The notes: generated by a model not told the origin, from the letters alone. 64,000 bases of DNA from Streptomyces sp. NBC_00443 (GCF_036014175.1 NZ_CP107917.1:3100001-3164000), one strand, 5' to 3'. Shown: positions 45,029 through 54,015, numbered from the stretch's first letter. Translations and numbers: made by a program.

Positions 45029-45436
45029 TCAGGTGTGACCCTGTGCGCGTTCGCCGCCGTCCCAGCGCGCCCGTCTCATGTCGAGGCGCGGCAGGTGGCC
45101 CTCGGCAGCCCTGCTCGCCTCCTTCAGCGGTGTGCTTTCCGCGCGGTAGTGCTCCAGCGCCCGCAGTTCGTGGCCGGGCAGCAGGGCCCCGTCCGCGCGG
45201 ACCACCCGCCACCACGGAACGGCGCCCCCGTAGAGGGCCATCACCCGGCCGACCTGGCGGGGACCGCCCTGCTCCAGCCACTCCGCGACGTCCCCGTACG
45301 TCATCACGCGTCCCGGCGGAATCAGGTCGGCGACCTCGAGGACACGCTCGGCGTACTCCGGCAGCGCGTCCGCGTGCTCCGGGTGGGCCCGGTCGTACTC
45401 CGGGCGGGTGTCGTCCGGAAGGCTCTCCTCGCTCAT
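45029..45436 (-). CDS. Alkyltransferase-like protein (ATL, MGMT fold without the reactive Cys)
   Basis: The 135-residue protein has the Ada/MGMT DNA-binding fold: ERVLEVADLIPPGRVMTYGDVAEWL, the winged-helix GGPRQVGRVMALYG with the arginine finger, and the active-site strand. The canonical PCHRV is replaced by PWWRVV. With Trp in place of the alkyl-acceptor Cys, it should bind O6-alkylguanine and recruit repair (as ATL proteins do) rather than remove the alkyl group. The start is ATG 45436 (MSEESLPDD); ATG 45445 is also possible. It is upstream of adnA on the same strand. Confidence 0.88.
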   Translation of the reverse strand: MSEESLPDDTRPEYDRAHPEHADALPEYAERVLEVADLIPPGRVMTYGDVAEWLEQGGPRQVGRVMALYGGAVPWWRVVRADGALLPGHELRALEHYRAESTPLKEASRAAEGHLPRLDMRRARWDGGERAQGHT

Positions 45437-45622
45437 CCGGCCCATCCTGCCGCACCCCACCGACAATGTGACGCGCTCGCCACTGTGCGTATGCCTCGCC
45501 CGGAGGCGAAGCTTCGGGCAGACTGTGCGCCCCCGCATTTGCACCCTGATGCCCCCGTGTGTCGGTGGGGCATGCCACCATCGTGCGGGCGGTGACTGGT
45601 GATACGAGACCAAGAAGAGACG

Positions 45623-48454
45623 ATGAAGCAGCAGGGTGCGCACCCGGAGGACGCGGAAGGCACCTCTGACGCTTCGTCGCGCCCGGACACCGCGAACGCC
45701 GGCAAGAAGGACTCCGGCAACAGCGACGGCGGCAAGAAGGACGAGCCCGGCAAGGGCGCCGGCACGAGCGACGCCGGCCGCAAGGCCGTCGAGGGCAAGG
45801 CCGGGTACGACCTCGAAGAGGTGCACGCCGACGAGGTCGAGGGCGACGAACCGCTGCTCCCCGCGCGCGTGCACCGTCCCTCCGACCTCATGCGGCTCCT
45901 CGTGGGTGTGCTGGGCATCGCCCTGCTGCTCGCGATCGCCGCGTTCGCGCACGGCACCACCTCGGGTCTAGAGCAGGACATCAACAAGGGCACCGGGCAG
46001 GCGCCCGACCTGTTCAGCAAGATCGCCGGACTCGTGTCCAGCATCGCGATCCTCCTGGTGCCCGTCGCCTTCGCGATCGAGCGTCTGATCAAGCGGGACG
46101 GGCTGCGGATCGCCGACGGCGTCCTCGCCGCCGTCCTCGCTCACGGCGTGACGCTCGCCACCGACCTGTGGGTCGCGCGGGCCGCCCCGGACTCCATCCG
46201 GGACGCGCTCACCCAGCCCTCCCCCGGCGATGTCGGCTCCCTCACCGACCCGGTACACGGCTACCTCGCCCCGGTCATCGCGTACATGACGGCCGTGGGC
46301 ATGTCCCGCAGACCCCGCTGGCGTGCGGTCCTGTGGGCGGTCCTGGTCCTGTACGCCTTCTCCATGCTGGTCACCGGCTACACCACGCCGTTCTCGATCC
46401 TCCTGACCTTGCTGATCGGCTGGACCGTCGCCTACGGCACGCTGTACGCGGTCGGCTCGCCCAACGTCCGGCCCACGGGGCGGACCCTGATGGCGGGCCT
46501 CAGGCACGTCGGCTTCCGCCCGGTGAGCGCGGCCCGCGAGGAGGTGTCCGAGGAGTCCGGCGACCGCGGCCGGCGCTACTTCGTCACCCTCGAGGAGGGC
46601 CCCCCGCTCGATGTCACGGTGGTCGACCGAGAACAGCAGGCCCAGGGCTTCTTCTACCGCGCCTGGCGCAATCTGACGCTGCGCGGCTTCGCCACCCGCA
46701 GCAGCCTCCAGTCGCTGCGCCAGGCCCTTGAGCAGGAGGCGCTGCTCGCCTACGCGGCGATCGCGGCCGGCGCCAACGCGCCCAAGCTCATCGCCACCTC
46801 CGAGCTCGGCCCGGACGCCGTGATGCTGGTCTACGAGCACACCGGCGGGCACACCCTCGACTCGTTGCCGGACGAGGAGATCACGGACGACCTGCTGCGC
46901 GACACCTGGCTCCAGGTGAAGGCGCTGCAGTCCCGTCGCATCGCCCACCGCAGGCTGGTGGGTGACGCGATTCTGGTGGATCGTTCCGGCAAGGTGATCA
47001 TCACCGACCTGCGGATCGGCGAGATCGCGGCGAACAATCTGTTGCTGCGCATGGACATCTCCCAGCTGCTGGTGACGCTCGGCCTGCGCGTGGGCGCGGA
47101 GCGCGCGGTGGCCTCGGCGGTGGGCGTGCTCGGTCCGGACGCCGTGGCCGACTGTCTGCCGATGCTGCAGCCCATCGCGTTGAGCCGCTCCACGCGCGCG
47201 ACGCTGCGCAGGCTGGCCCGTGAGAGGGCCGAGCGTGAGCGTGAGGCGGTGCTGGAGGCGTCGCGGCACGCCAAGCACGCGCGAAGCGAGGAGGCCGCGG
47301 ACGATGCCGGGCCGGTACTCGACAAGCCGGACAATGAGCTCGACAAGAAGCTCGACAAGACGGAAAAGCCGGACAAGAAGACCGTACGGGCGCAGGCGCG
47401 GGCCGAGAAGCGGGCCATCGACGAGGCACTGGACGAGGCGCGCGAGGAGGATCTGCTCACGCAGATCCGCCACGAGGTGCTGCTCATCAGGCCGCAGGCA
47501 CCCGTCGAACCGGCCCGGCTGGAGCGGGTGCGGCCGCGCACCCTGATCAGCTTCATCGCCGGCGCCATCGGCGCGTACTTCCTGCTGACGCAGCTCACGC
47601 ACATCGAGTTCGGTCCGCTCATCGCCAACGCCCAGTGGGGCTGGGTGGCCGCGGCCGTACTGTTCTCGGCAGCCAGCTACTTCGCGGCGGCGATGGCGCT
47701 GCTGGGGTTCGTGCCCGAGCGGGTGCCGTTCCGGCGGACCGTGTCGGCGCAGGTCGCCGGGTCCTTCGTGAAGATCGTCGCGCCGGCCGCGGTCGGTGGC
47801 GTCGCCCTCAACACGCGGTTCCTGCAGCGCGCGGGCGTGCGGCCGGGCCTCGCGGTGGCGAGCGTCGGCGCGTCGCAGTTGTTCGGGCTCGGCTGCCACA
47901 TCCTGATGCTGCTGTCCTTCGGCTATCTGACCGGCACCGAGAAGACGCCGTCGCTGTCGCCGTCCCGGACCGTCATCGCGGGTCTGCTGACGGTGGCGGT
48001 ACTGGTGCTCGTGGTGACATCGGTGCCGTTCCTGCGGAAATTCGTCGTCACGCGCGTGAGGTCGCTGTTCGCGGGTGTCGTGCCGCGCATGCTCGACGTG
48101 CTGCAGCGGCCGCAGAAACTGGTCACCGGCATCGGCGGCATGCTGCTGTTGACCGCCTGCTTCGTGATGTGCCTGGACGCGTCGATCAGGGCGTTCGGCA
48201 GCGAGGGGACCTCGATCAGCCTCGCCAGCGTGGCCGTCGTCTTCCTCGCGGGCAACGCCCTCGGCTCCGCGGCACCGACCCCGGGCGGCGTCGGTGCCGT
48301 GGAGGCCACCCTGACGGTCGGTCTCATCGCCGTGGGCCTGCCGAGCGAGGTCGCCGCACCGTCGGTGCTGCTGTTCCGGCTGCTGACACTGTGGCTGCCG
48401 GTGCTGCCGGGCTGGCTGGCCTTCAACCACCTGACCCGCAAGGGCGCGCTGTAA
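45623..48454 (+). CDS. Large membrane protein: kinase-like domain plus LPG-synthase/UPF0104 flippase domain
   Basis: The 943-residue protein has an acidic disordered N-terminus (1-85), about six transmembrane helices (about 90-290), and a cytosolic kinase-like domain (about 300-520). A Lys/Asp/Glu-rich helix (about 555-625) follows, then a C-terminal UPF0104/lysyl-PG-synthase-type transmembrane domain (about 640-940, with APTPGGVGAVEATL). The kinase-like part has HTGGHTLDSLP, IAHRRLVGDAILVDRSGKVIITDLRIGEI. This mimics HRD and DFG, but the catalytic Asp is replaced (HRR) and DFG reads TDL. The start is ATG 45623. A role in lipid or glycan translocation is possible; the substrate is unknown. 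Confidence 0.85.
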   Translation: MKQQGAHPEDAEGTSDASSRPDTANAGKKDSGNSDGGKKDEPGKGAGTSDAGRKAVEGKAGYDLEEVHADEVEGDEPLLPARVHRPSDLMRLLVGVLGIALLLAIAAFAHGTTSGLEQDINKGTGQAPDLFSKIAGLVSSIAILLVPVAFAIERLIKRDGLRIADGVLAAVLAHGVTLATDLWVARAAPDSIRDALTQPSPGDVGSLTDPVHGYLAPVIAYMTAVGMSRRPRWRAVLWAVLVLYAFSMLVTGYTTPFSILLTLLIGWTVAYGTLYAVGSPNVRPTGRTLMAGLRHVGFRPVSAAREEVSEESGDRGRRYFVTLEEGPPLDVTVVDREQQAQGFFYRAWRNLTLRGFATRSSLQSLRQALEQEALLAYAAIAAGANAPKLIATSELGPDAVMLVYEHTGGHTLDSLPDEEITDDLLRDTWLQVKALQSRRIAHRRLVGDAILVDRSGKVIITDLRIGEIAANNLLLRMDISQLLVTLGLRVGAERAVASAVGVLGPDAVADCLPMLQPIALSRSTRATLRRLARERAEREREAVLEASRHAKHARSEEAADDAGPVLDKPDNELDKKLDKTEKPDKKTVRAQARAEKRAIDEALDEAREEDLLTQIRHEVLLIRPQAPVEPARLERVRPRTLISFIAGAIGAYFLLTQLTHIEFGPLIANAQWGWVAAAVLFSAASYFAAAMALLGFVPERVPFRRTVSAQVAGSFVKIVAPAAVGGVALNTRFLQRAGVRPGLAVASVGASQLFGLGCHILMLLSFGYLTGTEKTPSLSPSRTVIAGLLTVAVLVLVVTSVPFLRKFVVTRVRSLFAGVVPRMLDVLQRPQKLVTGIGGMLLLTACFVMCLDASIRAFGSEGTSISLASVAVVFLAGNALGSAAPTPGGVGAVEATLTVGLIAVGLPSEVAAPSVLLFRLLTLWLPVLPGWLAFNHLTRKGAL

Positions 48455-48585
48455 CACGAGTGGACTTGTCCTACGAGGACCAGGGCGTCGTACGTTGTAA
48501 GGGCCCGTAAGCGGGTGAGGCGCAGCCGTACCTCGTACGGCCCGCGCCCCGAGCGCCCCACCATGTACGACCGCAGGATGGGACC

Positions 48586-50133
48586 ATGCCGAACCCTCCC
48601 AGGAAGCGCGCCGCTGCCCTGACCGCCGCCGCCCTGCTGCTGTCCTCCTTGCTGGCCGGCTGCAGCGACAACGACTCCGGGGACGAGGACCTCACGGCCC
48701 AGGAGCTGAGTTGGAAGGACTGCCCGGCCCCCTCCCAGGCGCAGGGCGGCGTGGGCAGCCCGTCACCTCTGCCGGACGGCGACTCATGGCAGTGCGCCAC
48801 CATGAAGGCGCCCCGTGACTGGGACGACCCCAAGGGCGACACGATCGACATCGAGCTGATCCGGGCACAGTCCAGTGGCGACCCGAACCGGCGCATCGGC
48901 TCGCTGATCTTCAACTTCGGCGGGCCCGGCGCCTCGGGCGTCACCACGCTGCCCGCCTTCGGCGACGGGTACGAGAAGCTGCGCACCCGCTACGACCTGG
49001 TGAGCTTCGACCCGCGCGGGGTCGGCCGCAGCGCGCCCGTACTGTGCGAGAACGACCAGCAGCTCGACGCCTACTTCCAGCAGGACACGACGCCGGACGA
49101 CGACGCCGAGCGGACCGAACTGGTCGACAGCACCAAGGATTTCAACGACGCCTGCGAGGAGAACTCCGACGGGATGCTGCCGCATGTGCGCACCACCGAC
49201 GCGGCCCGCGACATGGACCTGATGCGCCAGGTGCTCGGCGACGACAAACTGCACTACTTCGGCATCTCGTACGGCACCGAACTCGGCGGTGTCTACGCCC
49301 ACTTGTTCCCCAAGAACGTGGGCCGCGCGGTCTTCGACGCAGTGGTCGACCCGACGCAGAACTCCGAGCAGGGCTCACTCGGGCAGGTCAAGGGCTTTCA
49401 GCTCGCGCTCGACAACTTCGCGGAGGACTGCACCTCGAAGACCGAGGACTGCCCGATCGGCGACACCGCACAGGACGTCAAGAACCGCATGGCGAAGCTT
49501 CTGAAGGACCTCGACAGCAAGCCGATCCAGGGCGTCTTCCCGCGCGAACTGACCCAGAGCGCCGCGACCAACGGCATCGCGCAGGCGCTGTACTCGCAGG
49601 ACCTCTGGCAGTACCTCACCGAGGGGCTGGAACAGGCGTACGACGGTGACGGCAGGATTCTGATGCTGCTGTCCGACTCGCTGAACGGGCGCAGCGAGAA
49701 CGGCGAGTACAGCAACATCACCGCCGCCAACATCTCGATCAACTGCGCCGACGACAAGCCTCGGTACACACAGGCAGACGTGGAGCGGAAACTGCCCGAG
49801 TTCCGGGCCGCCTCGCCCTTGTTCGGTGACGCCTTCGCCTGGTCCATGCTCAGCTGCACCGACTGGGCCGTGCCGGGCGCCGCCGACCATCCCGACGTGA
49901 GCGCGCCCGGCTCCGCACCGATCCTCGTCGTGGGCAACACGGGCGACCCGGCCACGCCGTACGAAGGCGCGCGGCGGATGGTGGAGGCGCTGGGCGAAGG
50001 GGTGGGCGTCGAGCTGACGTACAAGGGCCAGGGGCATGGGGCGTACAACAGCAAGAGCAAGTGCGTGCAGAACTCGGTGAACGGATATCTGCTGGACGGG
50101 AAGGTGCCGGCGGCCGGGACCGTCTGCACCTGA
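48586..50133 (+). CDS. Secreted lipoprotein alpha/beta-hydrolase, tripeptidyl aminopeptidase (SlpD/SlpE/TAP) family, paralog 1
   Basis: The 515-residue lipoprotein has signal MPNPPRKRAAALTAAALLLSSLL, lipobox LAGC. The hydrolase core shows LIFNFGGPGASGVTTLPAF (oxyanion region), YDLVSFDPRGVGRSAPV, and the nucleophile elbow YFGISYGTELGGVYAHLFP (Ser near residue 228). A C-terminal TAP-like domain follows, with VGNTGDPATPYEGARRMVE (Asp) and GQGHGAYN (His). The mature protein sits on the outer face of the membrane and should cleave N-terminal peptides. The gap to its paralog downstream is 136 nt. The start is ATG 48586. Confidence 0.93.
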   Translation: MPNPPRKRAAALTAAALLLSSLLAGCSDNDSGDEDLTAQELSWKDCPAPSQAQGGVGSPSPLPDGDSWQCATMKAPRDWDDPKGDTIDIELIRAQSSGDPNRRIGSLIFNFGGPGASGVTTLPAFGDGYEKLRTRYDLVSFDPRGVGRSAPVLCENDQQLDAYFQQDTTPDDDAERTELVDSTKDFNDACEENSDGMLPHVRTTDAARDMDLMRQVLGDDKLHYFGISYGTELGGVYAHLFPKNVGRAVFDAVVDPTQNSEQGSLGQVKGFQLALDNFAEDCTSKTEDCPIGDTAQDVKNRMAKLLKDLDSKPIQGVFPRELTQSAATNGIAQALYSQDLWQYLTEGLEQAYDGDGRILMLLSDSLNGRSENGEYSNITAANISINCADDKPRYTQADVERKLPEFRAASPLFGDAFAWSMLSCTDWAVPGAADHPDVSAPGSAPILVVGNTGDPATPYEGARRMVEALGEGVGVELTYKGQGHGAYNSKSKCVQNSVNGYLLDGKVPAAGTVCT

Positions 50134-50172
50134 GACCGCACTGGGAGCCCGGAAAAACAGCAGGTCAGAGAG

Positions 50173-50181
50173 TTATCCACA
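50173..50181 (+). promoter_or_regulatory. DnaA-box-like nonamer TTATCCACA
   Basis: An exact consensus DnaA box lies in the 136-nt spacer between the two lipoprotein peptidase genes. Its significance is unknown. Confidence 0.3.
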
Positions 50182-50269
50182 GGCCCCGACGGCGTTTTCG
50201 TGATCCGCCTACTATGGCCTGACCGCCATCCGCGGCACGGTGCGGACGGCCCGCGAGGGGGGAAGTGGC

Positions 50270-51820
50270 ATGGCGCGTTTCGTACGGTGGACGGCTCTGG
50301 CGGCCGCCGCCGCGCTGTTGGCGACGGGGTGCAGCGGCGGCTCGTCCTCGGACGGCGGGGAGGCCGGCGGGGAGACGAGTGGCGCGAGTTCACCAGGCAC
50401 CTCCACCGGCTCGGCGACCACACTGCCGGCCTCACTGACCTCGCAGAAGCTCGAGTGGGGGCAGTGCAAGGCCGCCGGGGACTCCCCCGCGCCGGGCGAC
50501 GAGTGGCAGTGCGCGACGCTCAAGGCACCGTTGGACTGGGCGAAACCGGAGGGCAGGACGATCGACCTCGCCCTGATCCGCGCCGAGGCGGGCGGCGGCG
50601 ACCGCATCGGCTCGCTCCTGTTCAACTTCGGCGGCCCTGGCAGTTCAGGAGTGTCCACACTGCCGTGGTATGCCTCCAACGCGTCCGAACTGGGCGAGCG
50701 GTACGACCTGGTGAGCTGGGATCCGCGCGGGGTTGGCGCCAGCGAGGGCGTCCGCTGCCGCAGCGACAAGGAGATCCAGGCCGCCGAGTCGGTGGACATC
50801 ACGCCGGACACCCAGGCCGAGGAGACGGCGTACTTCCGGGAGGCCGCCGCCTTCGGCAAGGGCTGCCAGAAGTCCACGGGGAAGCTGATGGCACATGTGT
50901 CGACCACCGACACCGCCCGCGACATGGACCTGATGCGCCAGGTCCTCGGCGATCCGAAGATGCACTACTTCGGGATCTCCTACGGCACCGAACTCGGCGG
51001 TGTCTACGCCCACTTGTTCCCGAAGAACGTGGGGCGGCTGATCCTGGACGCGGTCGCCGACCCGAGCGCCGACGCGTCGGGGCACGTCGAGAACCAGGCC
51101 AGGGGCTTCCAGCGCGCGCTGAACAACTACCTCAAGTCCACCGGCCAGGGTGCCGAGGAGGGCACGCAGGAGATCGTGGACCTGCTGAAGCGGATCGATG
51201 AGAGCCCGCTCCCGACCGGATCCGAGCGAAAGCTCACGGAAGCACTCGCGCTCACCGGTCTCCTCAGGCCGCTGTACAGCGAGGCGAGTTGGCCGACCCT
51301 GACCAGTGCGCTCGATGCGGCCGAGCAGGGAGACGGCTCGGAACTTCTGGCGCTCGCCGACGAGTACAACGACCGCGACCCGTCGGGGCACTACGTCACG
51401 GGGACCCACTCGCAACGGGTCATATCGTGCCTGGACGACAAGCAGCGCCCCACCGCCGAGGAGGCGAGGAAGCTGCTGCCACGATTCGAGAAGGTCTCCC
51501 CCGTGTTCGGACCCATGCTGGGCTGGGACACGGCGGGCTGGTGTCACGACTGGCCGGTGGCCGGACAGTACGAAACCCCCGAGGTGAGCGCGCCAGGTGC
51601 GGCACCGATCCTGCTGGTCGGCAACACCGGCGATCCGGCGACGCCCTACGAGGGCACCCGGAAAATGGCCGACGAACTCGGCAAGGGCGTCGGTGTGACG
51701 CTCACGTGGAAGGGCGAGGGCCACGCCGCCTATGGGAAGGGGAGCGACTGCGTCGACTCGGCGATCAACGCGTACCTGCTTCAGCGGACGGTGCCCAAGG
51801 ACGGCAAGGTCTGCTCATGA
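50270..51820 (+). CDS. Secreted lipoprotein alpha/beta-hydrolase, SlpD/SlpE/TAP family, paralog 2
   Basis: This 516-residue paralog of the gene before it shares the layout: lipoprotein signal MARFVRWTALAAAAALLATGC, then LLFNFGGPGSSGVSTLPWY, YDLVSWDPRGVGASEG, catalytic elbow YFGISYGTELGGVYAHLFPKNVGR, VGNTGDPATPYEGTRKM and GEGHAAYG. The two share long identical stretches around the nucleophile, so they arose by tandem duplication. The start is ATG 50270, preceded by GAGGGGGGAAG. A strong hairpin follows the stop. Confidence 0.93.
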   Translation: MARFVRWTALAAAAALLATGCSGGSSSDGGEAGGETSGASSPGTSTGSATTLPASLTSQKLEWGQCKAAGDSPAPGDEWQCATLKAPLDWAKPEGRTIDLALIRAEAGGGDRIGSLLFNFGGPGSSGVSTLPWYASNASELGERYDLVSWDPRGVGASEGVRCRSDKEIQAAESVDITPDTQAEETAYFREAAAFGKGCQKSTGKLMAHVSTTDTARDMDLMRQVLGDPKMHYFGISYGTELGGVYAHLFPKNVGRLILDAVADPSADASGHVENQARGFQRALNNYLKSTGQGAEEGTQEIVDLLKRIDESPLPTGSERKLTEALALTGLLRPLYSEASWPTLTSALDAAEQGDGSELLALADEYNDRDPSGHYVTGTHSQRVISCLDDKQRPTAEEARKLLPRFEKVSPVFGPMLGWDTAGWCHDWPVAGQYETPEVSAPGAAPILLVGNTGDPATPYEGTRKMADELGKGVGVTLTWKGEGHAAYGKGSDCVDSAINAYLLQRTVPKDGKVCS

Positions 51821-51824
51821 CGAT

Positions 51825-51865
51825 GGCGGGGGCTTCGCACACCTGTGGTGCGCGAAGCCCCCGCC
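51825..51865. terminator. Bidirectional terminator between peptidase paralog 2 and moeZ
   Basis: The stem GGCGGGGGCTTCGC (51825-51838) pairs perfectly with GCGAAGCCCCCGCC (51852-51865) between convergent genes. Confidence 0.88.
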
Positions 51866-51903
51866 ACCGGAGCCGCTCCCGCCCTGAGGGCGAAGCCGTT
51901 TGC

Positions 51904-53082
51904 TCAGTAGACCGGCTTGTCCGGTTCGATCTGGTTGACCCAGCCGATCACGCCGCCGCCGACATGCACGGCGTCGGAGAAGCCCGCAGACTTCAGGACC
52001 GCGAGGACTTCCGCACTGCGGACACCCGTCTTGCAGTGCAAGACGATCTTCTTGTCCTGCGGGAGGGTCTCCAGGGCGGTGCCCATGAGGAACTCGTTCT
52101 TCGGGATCAGCGTGGCGCCGGGGATCGAGACGATCTCGTACTCGTTGATCTCGCGGACGTCGATGATCTCGATGTTCTCGCCGTCGTCGATCCACTCCTT
52201 GAGCTGTTTGGGAGTGATCGTGGAGCCGGCCGCCGCCTCCTGGGCCTCCTCGGACACGACGCCGCAGAAGGCCTCGTAGTCGATGAGCTCGGTGACGGTC
52301 GGGTTCTCGCCGCAGACCGCGCAGTCGGGGTCCTTGCGGACCTTGACCTGGCGGTACTGCATCTCCAGGGCGTCGTAGATCATCAGGCGGCCGACCAGCG
52401 GCTCACCGATGCCCGCGAGCAGCTTGATGGCCTCGTTGACCTGGATGGAGCCGATGGACGCGCACAGGACGCCCAGCACGCCGCCCTCGGCGCAGGAGGG
52501 GACCATGCCCGGCGGCGGGGGCTCGGGGTACAGGCAGCGGTAGCAGGGTCCGTGCTCGGACCAGAAGACGGAGGCCTGGCCGTCGAAGCGGTAGATCGAG
52601 CCCCACACGTACGGCTTGTTCAGCAGCACGCAGGCGTCGTTGACCAGGTAGCGGGTCGCGAAGTTGTCCGTGCCGTCGACGATCAGGTCGTACTGGCTGA
52701 AGATGTCCATCACGTTGTCGGCCTCGAGCCGCTCCTCGTGAAGGATCACGTTCACGTACGGGTTGATGCCCTTGACGCTGTCACGCGCGGACTCGGCCTT
52801 GGAACGGCCGATGTCGGCCTGGCTGTGGATGATCTGGCGCTGCAGGTTCGACTCGTCGACCTCGTCGAACTCCACGATGCCGAGCGTGCCGACGCCCGCG
52901 GCGGCCAGGTACATCAGCGCCGGCGAGCCCAGGCCGCCGGCGCCCACACACAGCACCTTGGCGTTCTTCAGCCGCTTCTGCCCGTCCATCCCGACATCCG
53001 GGATGATCAGGTGGCGGGAGTACCTGCGAACCTCGTCTACGGTGAGCTCGGCGGCCGGCTCGACCAGGGGTGGCAGCGACAC
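51904..53082 (-). CDS. moeZ: MoeZ-type adenylyltransferase/sulfurtransferase (MoeB + rhodanese)
   Basis: The 392-residue fusion has an N-terminal E1-like domain that adenylates the C-terminus of ubiquitin-like sulfur carriers (MoaD, ThiS, CysO). It shows VLCVGAGGLGSPALMYLAAAGVG, the R-finger RQIIHSQADIG, zinc CxxC pairs CYRCLYP and CAVCG, and DGTDNFATRYLVND. The C-terminal rhodanese domain has active Cys in VLHCKTGVRSAEV and carries the persulfide. The presence of the rhodanese domain makes it MoeZ rather than MoeB. The start is GTG 53082, with GGAG 5 nt upstream. An exact SigR promoter lies 45-70 nt upstream. Confidence 0.95.
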   Translation of the reverse strand: MSLPPLVEPAAELTVDEVRRYSRHLIIPDVGMDGQKRLKNAKVLCVGAGGLGSPALMYLAAAGVGTLGIVEFDEVDESNLQRQIIHSQADIGRSKAESARDSVKGINPYVNVILHEERLEADNVMDIFSQYDLIVDGTDNFATRYLVNDACVLLNKPYVWGSIYRFDGQASVFWSEHGPCYRCLYPEPPPPGMVPSCAEGGVLGVLCASIGSIQVNEAIKLLAGIGEPLVGRLMIYDALEMQYRQVKVRKDPDCAVCGENPTVTELIDYEAFCGVVSEEAQEAAAGSTITPKQLKEWIDDGENIEIIDVREINEYEIVSIPGATLIPKNEFLMGTALETLPQDKKIVLHCKTGVRSAEVLAVLKSAGFSDAVHVGGGVIGWVNQIEPDKPVY

Positions 53083-53126
53083 GGGGACTCCGTTGGTCGG
53101 TCTATCACTACGGTTGTTCTCCCCGT

Positions 53127-53152
53127 AACAGTGCCATGGCCTTTTTCATTCC
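53127..53152 (-). promoter_or_regulatory. SigR-type promoter for moeZ
   Basis: On the minus strand GGAAT (53152-53148), exactly 18 nt, then GTT (53129-53127) match the SigR consensus. The predicted start is near 53120, giving a 5' leader of about 38 nt. The element overlaps the last codons of the upstream spherulin-like gene (stop 53146). Confidence 0.87.
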
Positions 53153-54015
53153 GAGACACCTGTTCCGATCCGCGAGACGATTTCGTCCCAGTAGCCGGGC
53201 ATGGTCTCCCAGGGGTCGGTGCGCCCGCCGCGATCCGTGCGGTCGGTGAACCAGATGGTCGCGGCGCCCTGCCAGCGGGCGATGCGCAGTGCCTCGTCGA
53301 GGTGCCCGAGGGGCACTCCGTGGACGAAGTGGCAGAAGCGGTCGGGCGGATAGTCGGCCGTCCACTCGGCAACCTGCGACCAGCGGTAGTCGCTCCACGA
53401 ACCGCGGAAGGTGACCAGTTGGTCGGCCCACTCGGCGTAGCCCGGGTGCGGGTGGGTGCCGTGGCCGAGGACGATGTGGGCCTCGTCACGCAGGGCGCGG
53501 AGCGTGCTGACCGTGCGGCGGACCTCGGGCAGGGCGGCCCGTTCGGTCGGGCAGCGGTCGAGGAAGAAGCCGTCGACGAGGTACCAGTCGAGGTAGCGGT
53601 GTGCCTCGGAGATCAGCTCGTCGAAGGGGCGGGCGCCGTGGGGCGTGCCGCGGTGGCCGCTGTCGAAGCGGGCCGTGCTGCGGTGGGTCGTGCCGAGGTG
53701 CACCCTGTCGAGGTGAGCCCGGTCGAGGCGGGTCATGCCGATGTGGGCTGTGTCGAGGCGGGCCGCGTCGAGGTGGCCGAGGACGCGGACTCCGGCGTTG
53801 CGGAGCCTGCCGGCGGCCTCCAGGCAGTGAGGGTCGGGGCGAGCGCCGGGACCGTCGGCGACGTTGAGGACGACCCAGTCCAGGGGGGTGCCGGGGCGGG
53901 TGAGTTCGCCCCACTCGGTCGAGGCGAGCAGGGGGTGCGCAAAGCCCGGGATGCCAAGGCCGGTGCGGAAGTCGGTGCTCGCTGTGGTCGGAGTGGCGCC
54001 GGTCAGATACGGCAT
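53146..54015 (-). CDS. Spherulin-4/GH135-like protein
   Basis: The 289-residue predicted TIM-barrel protein resembles the spherulation-specific family 4. Matching blocks are GIPGFAHPLLASTEW, LDWVVLNVADGPGARPDPHCLEAAGRLRNAGVRVLGHLD (the vvIvNPnsGPG...vlGYv region) and AHRYLDWYLVDGFFLDRCP (the WY.vdGiFlDE region). The fungal relative Sph3 (GH135) cleaves galactosaminogalactan. Here the residue after the second Asp is Arg rather than Glu. An insert rich in LDxAH/xR units (about residues 85-130) interrupts the barrel. No signal peptide is seen, so it may act in the cytosol or in biosynthesis. The ATG overlaps the upstream epimerase by 13 nt. Confidence 0.75.
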   Translation of the reverse strand: MPYLTGATPTTASTDFRTGLGIPGFAHPLLASTEWGELTRPGTPLDWVVLNVADGPGARPDPHCLEAAGRLRNAGVRVLGHLDAARLDTAHIGMTRLDRAHLDRVHLGTTHRSTARFDSGHRGTPHGARPFDELISEAHRYLDWYLVDGFFLDRCPTERAALPEVRRTVSTLRALRDEAHIVLGHGTHPHPGYAEWADQLVTFRGSWSDYRWSQVAEWTADYPPDRFCHFVHGVPLGHLDEALRIARWQGAATIWFTDRTDRGGRTDPWETMPGYWDEIVSRIGTGVSE

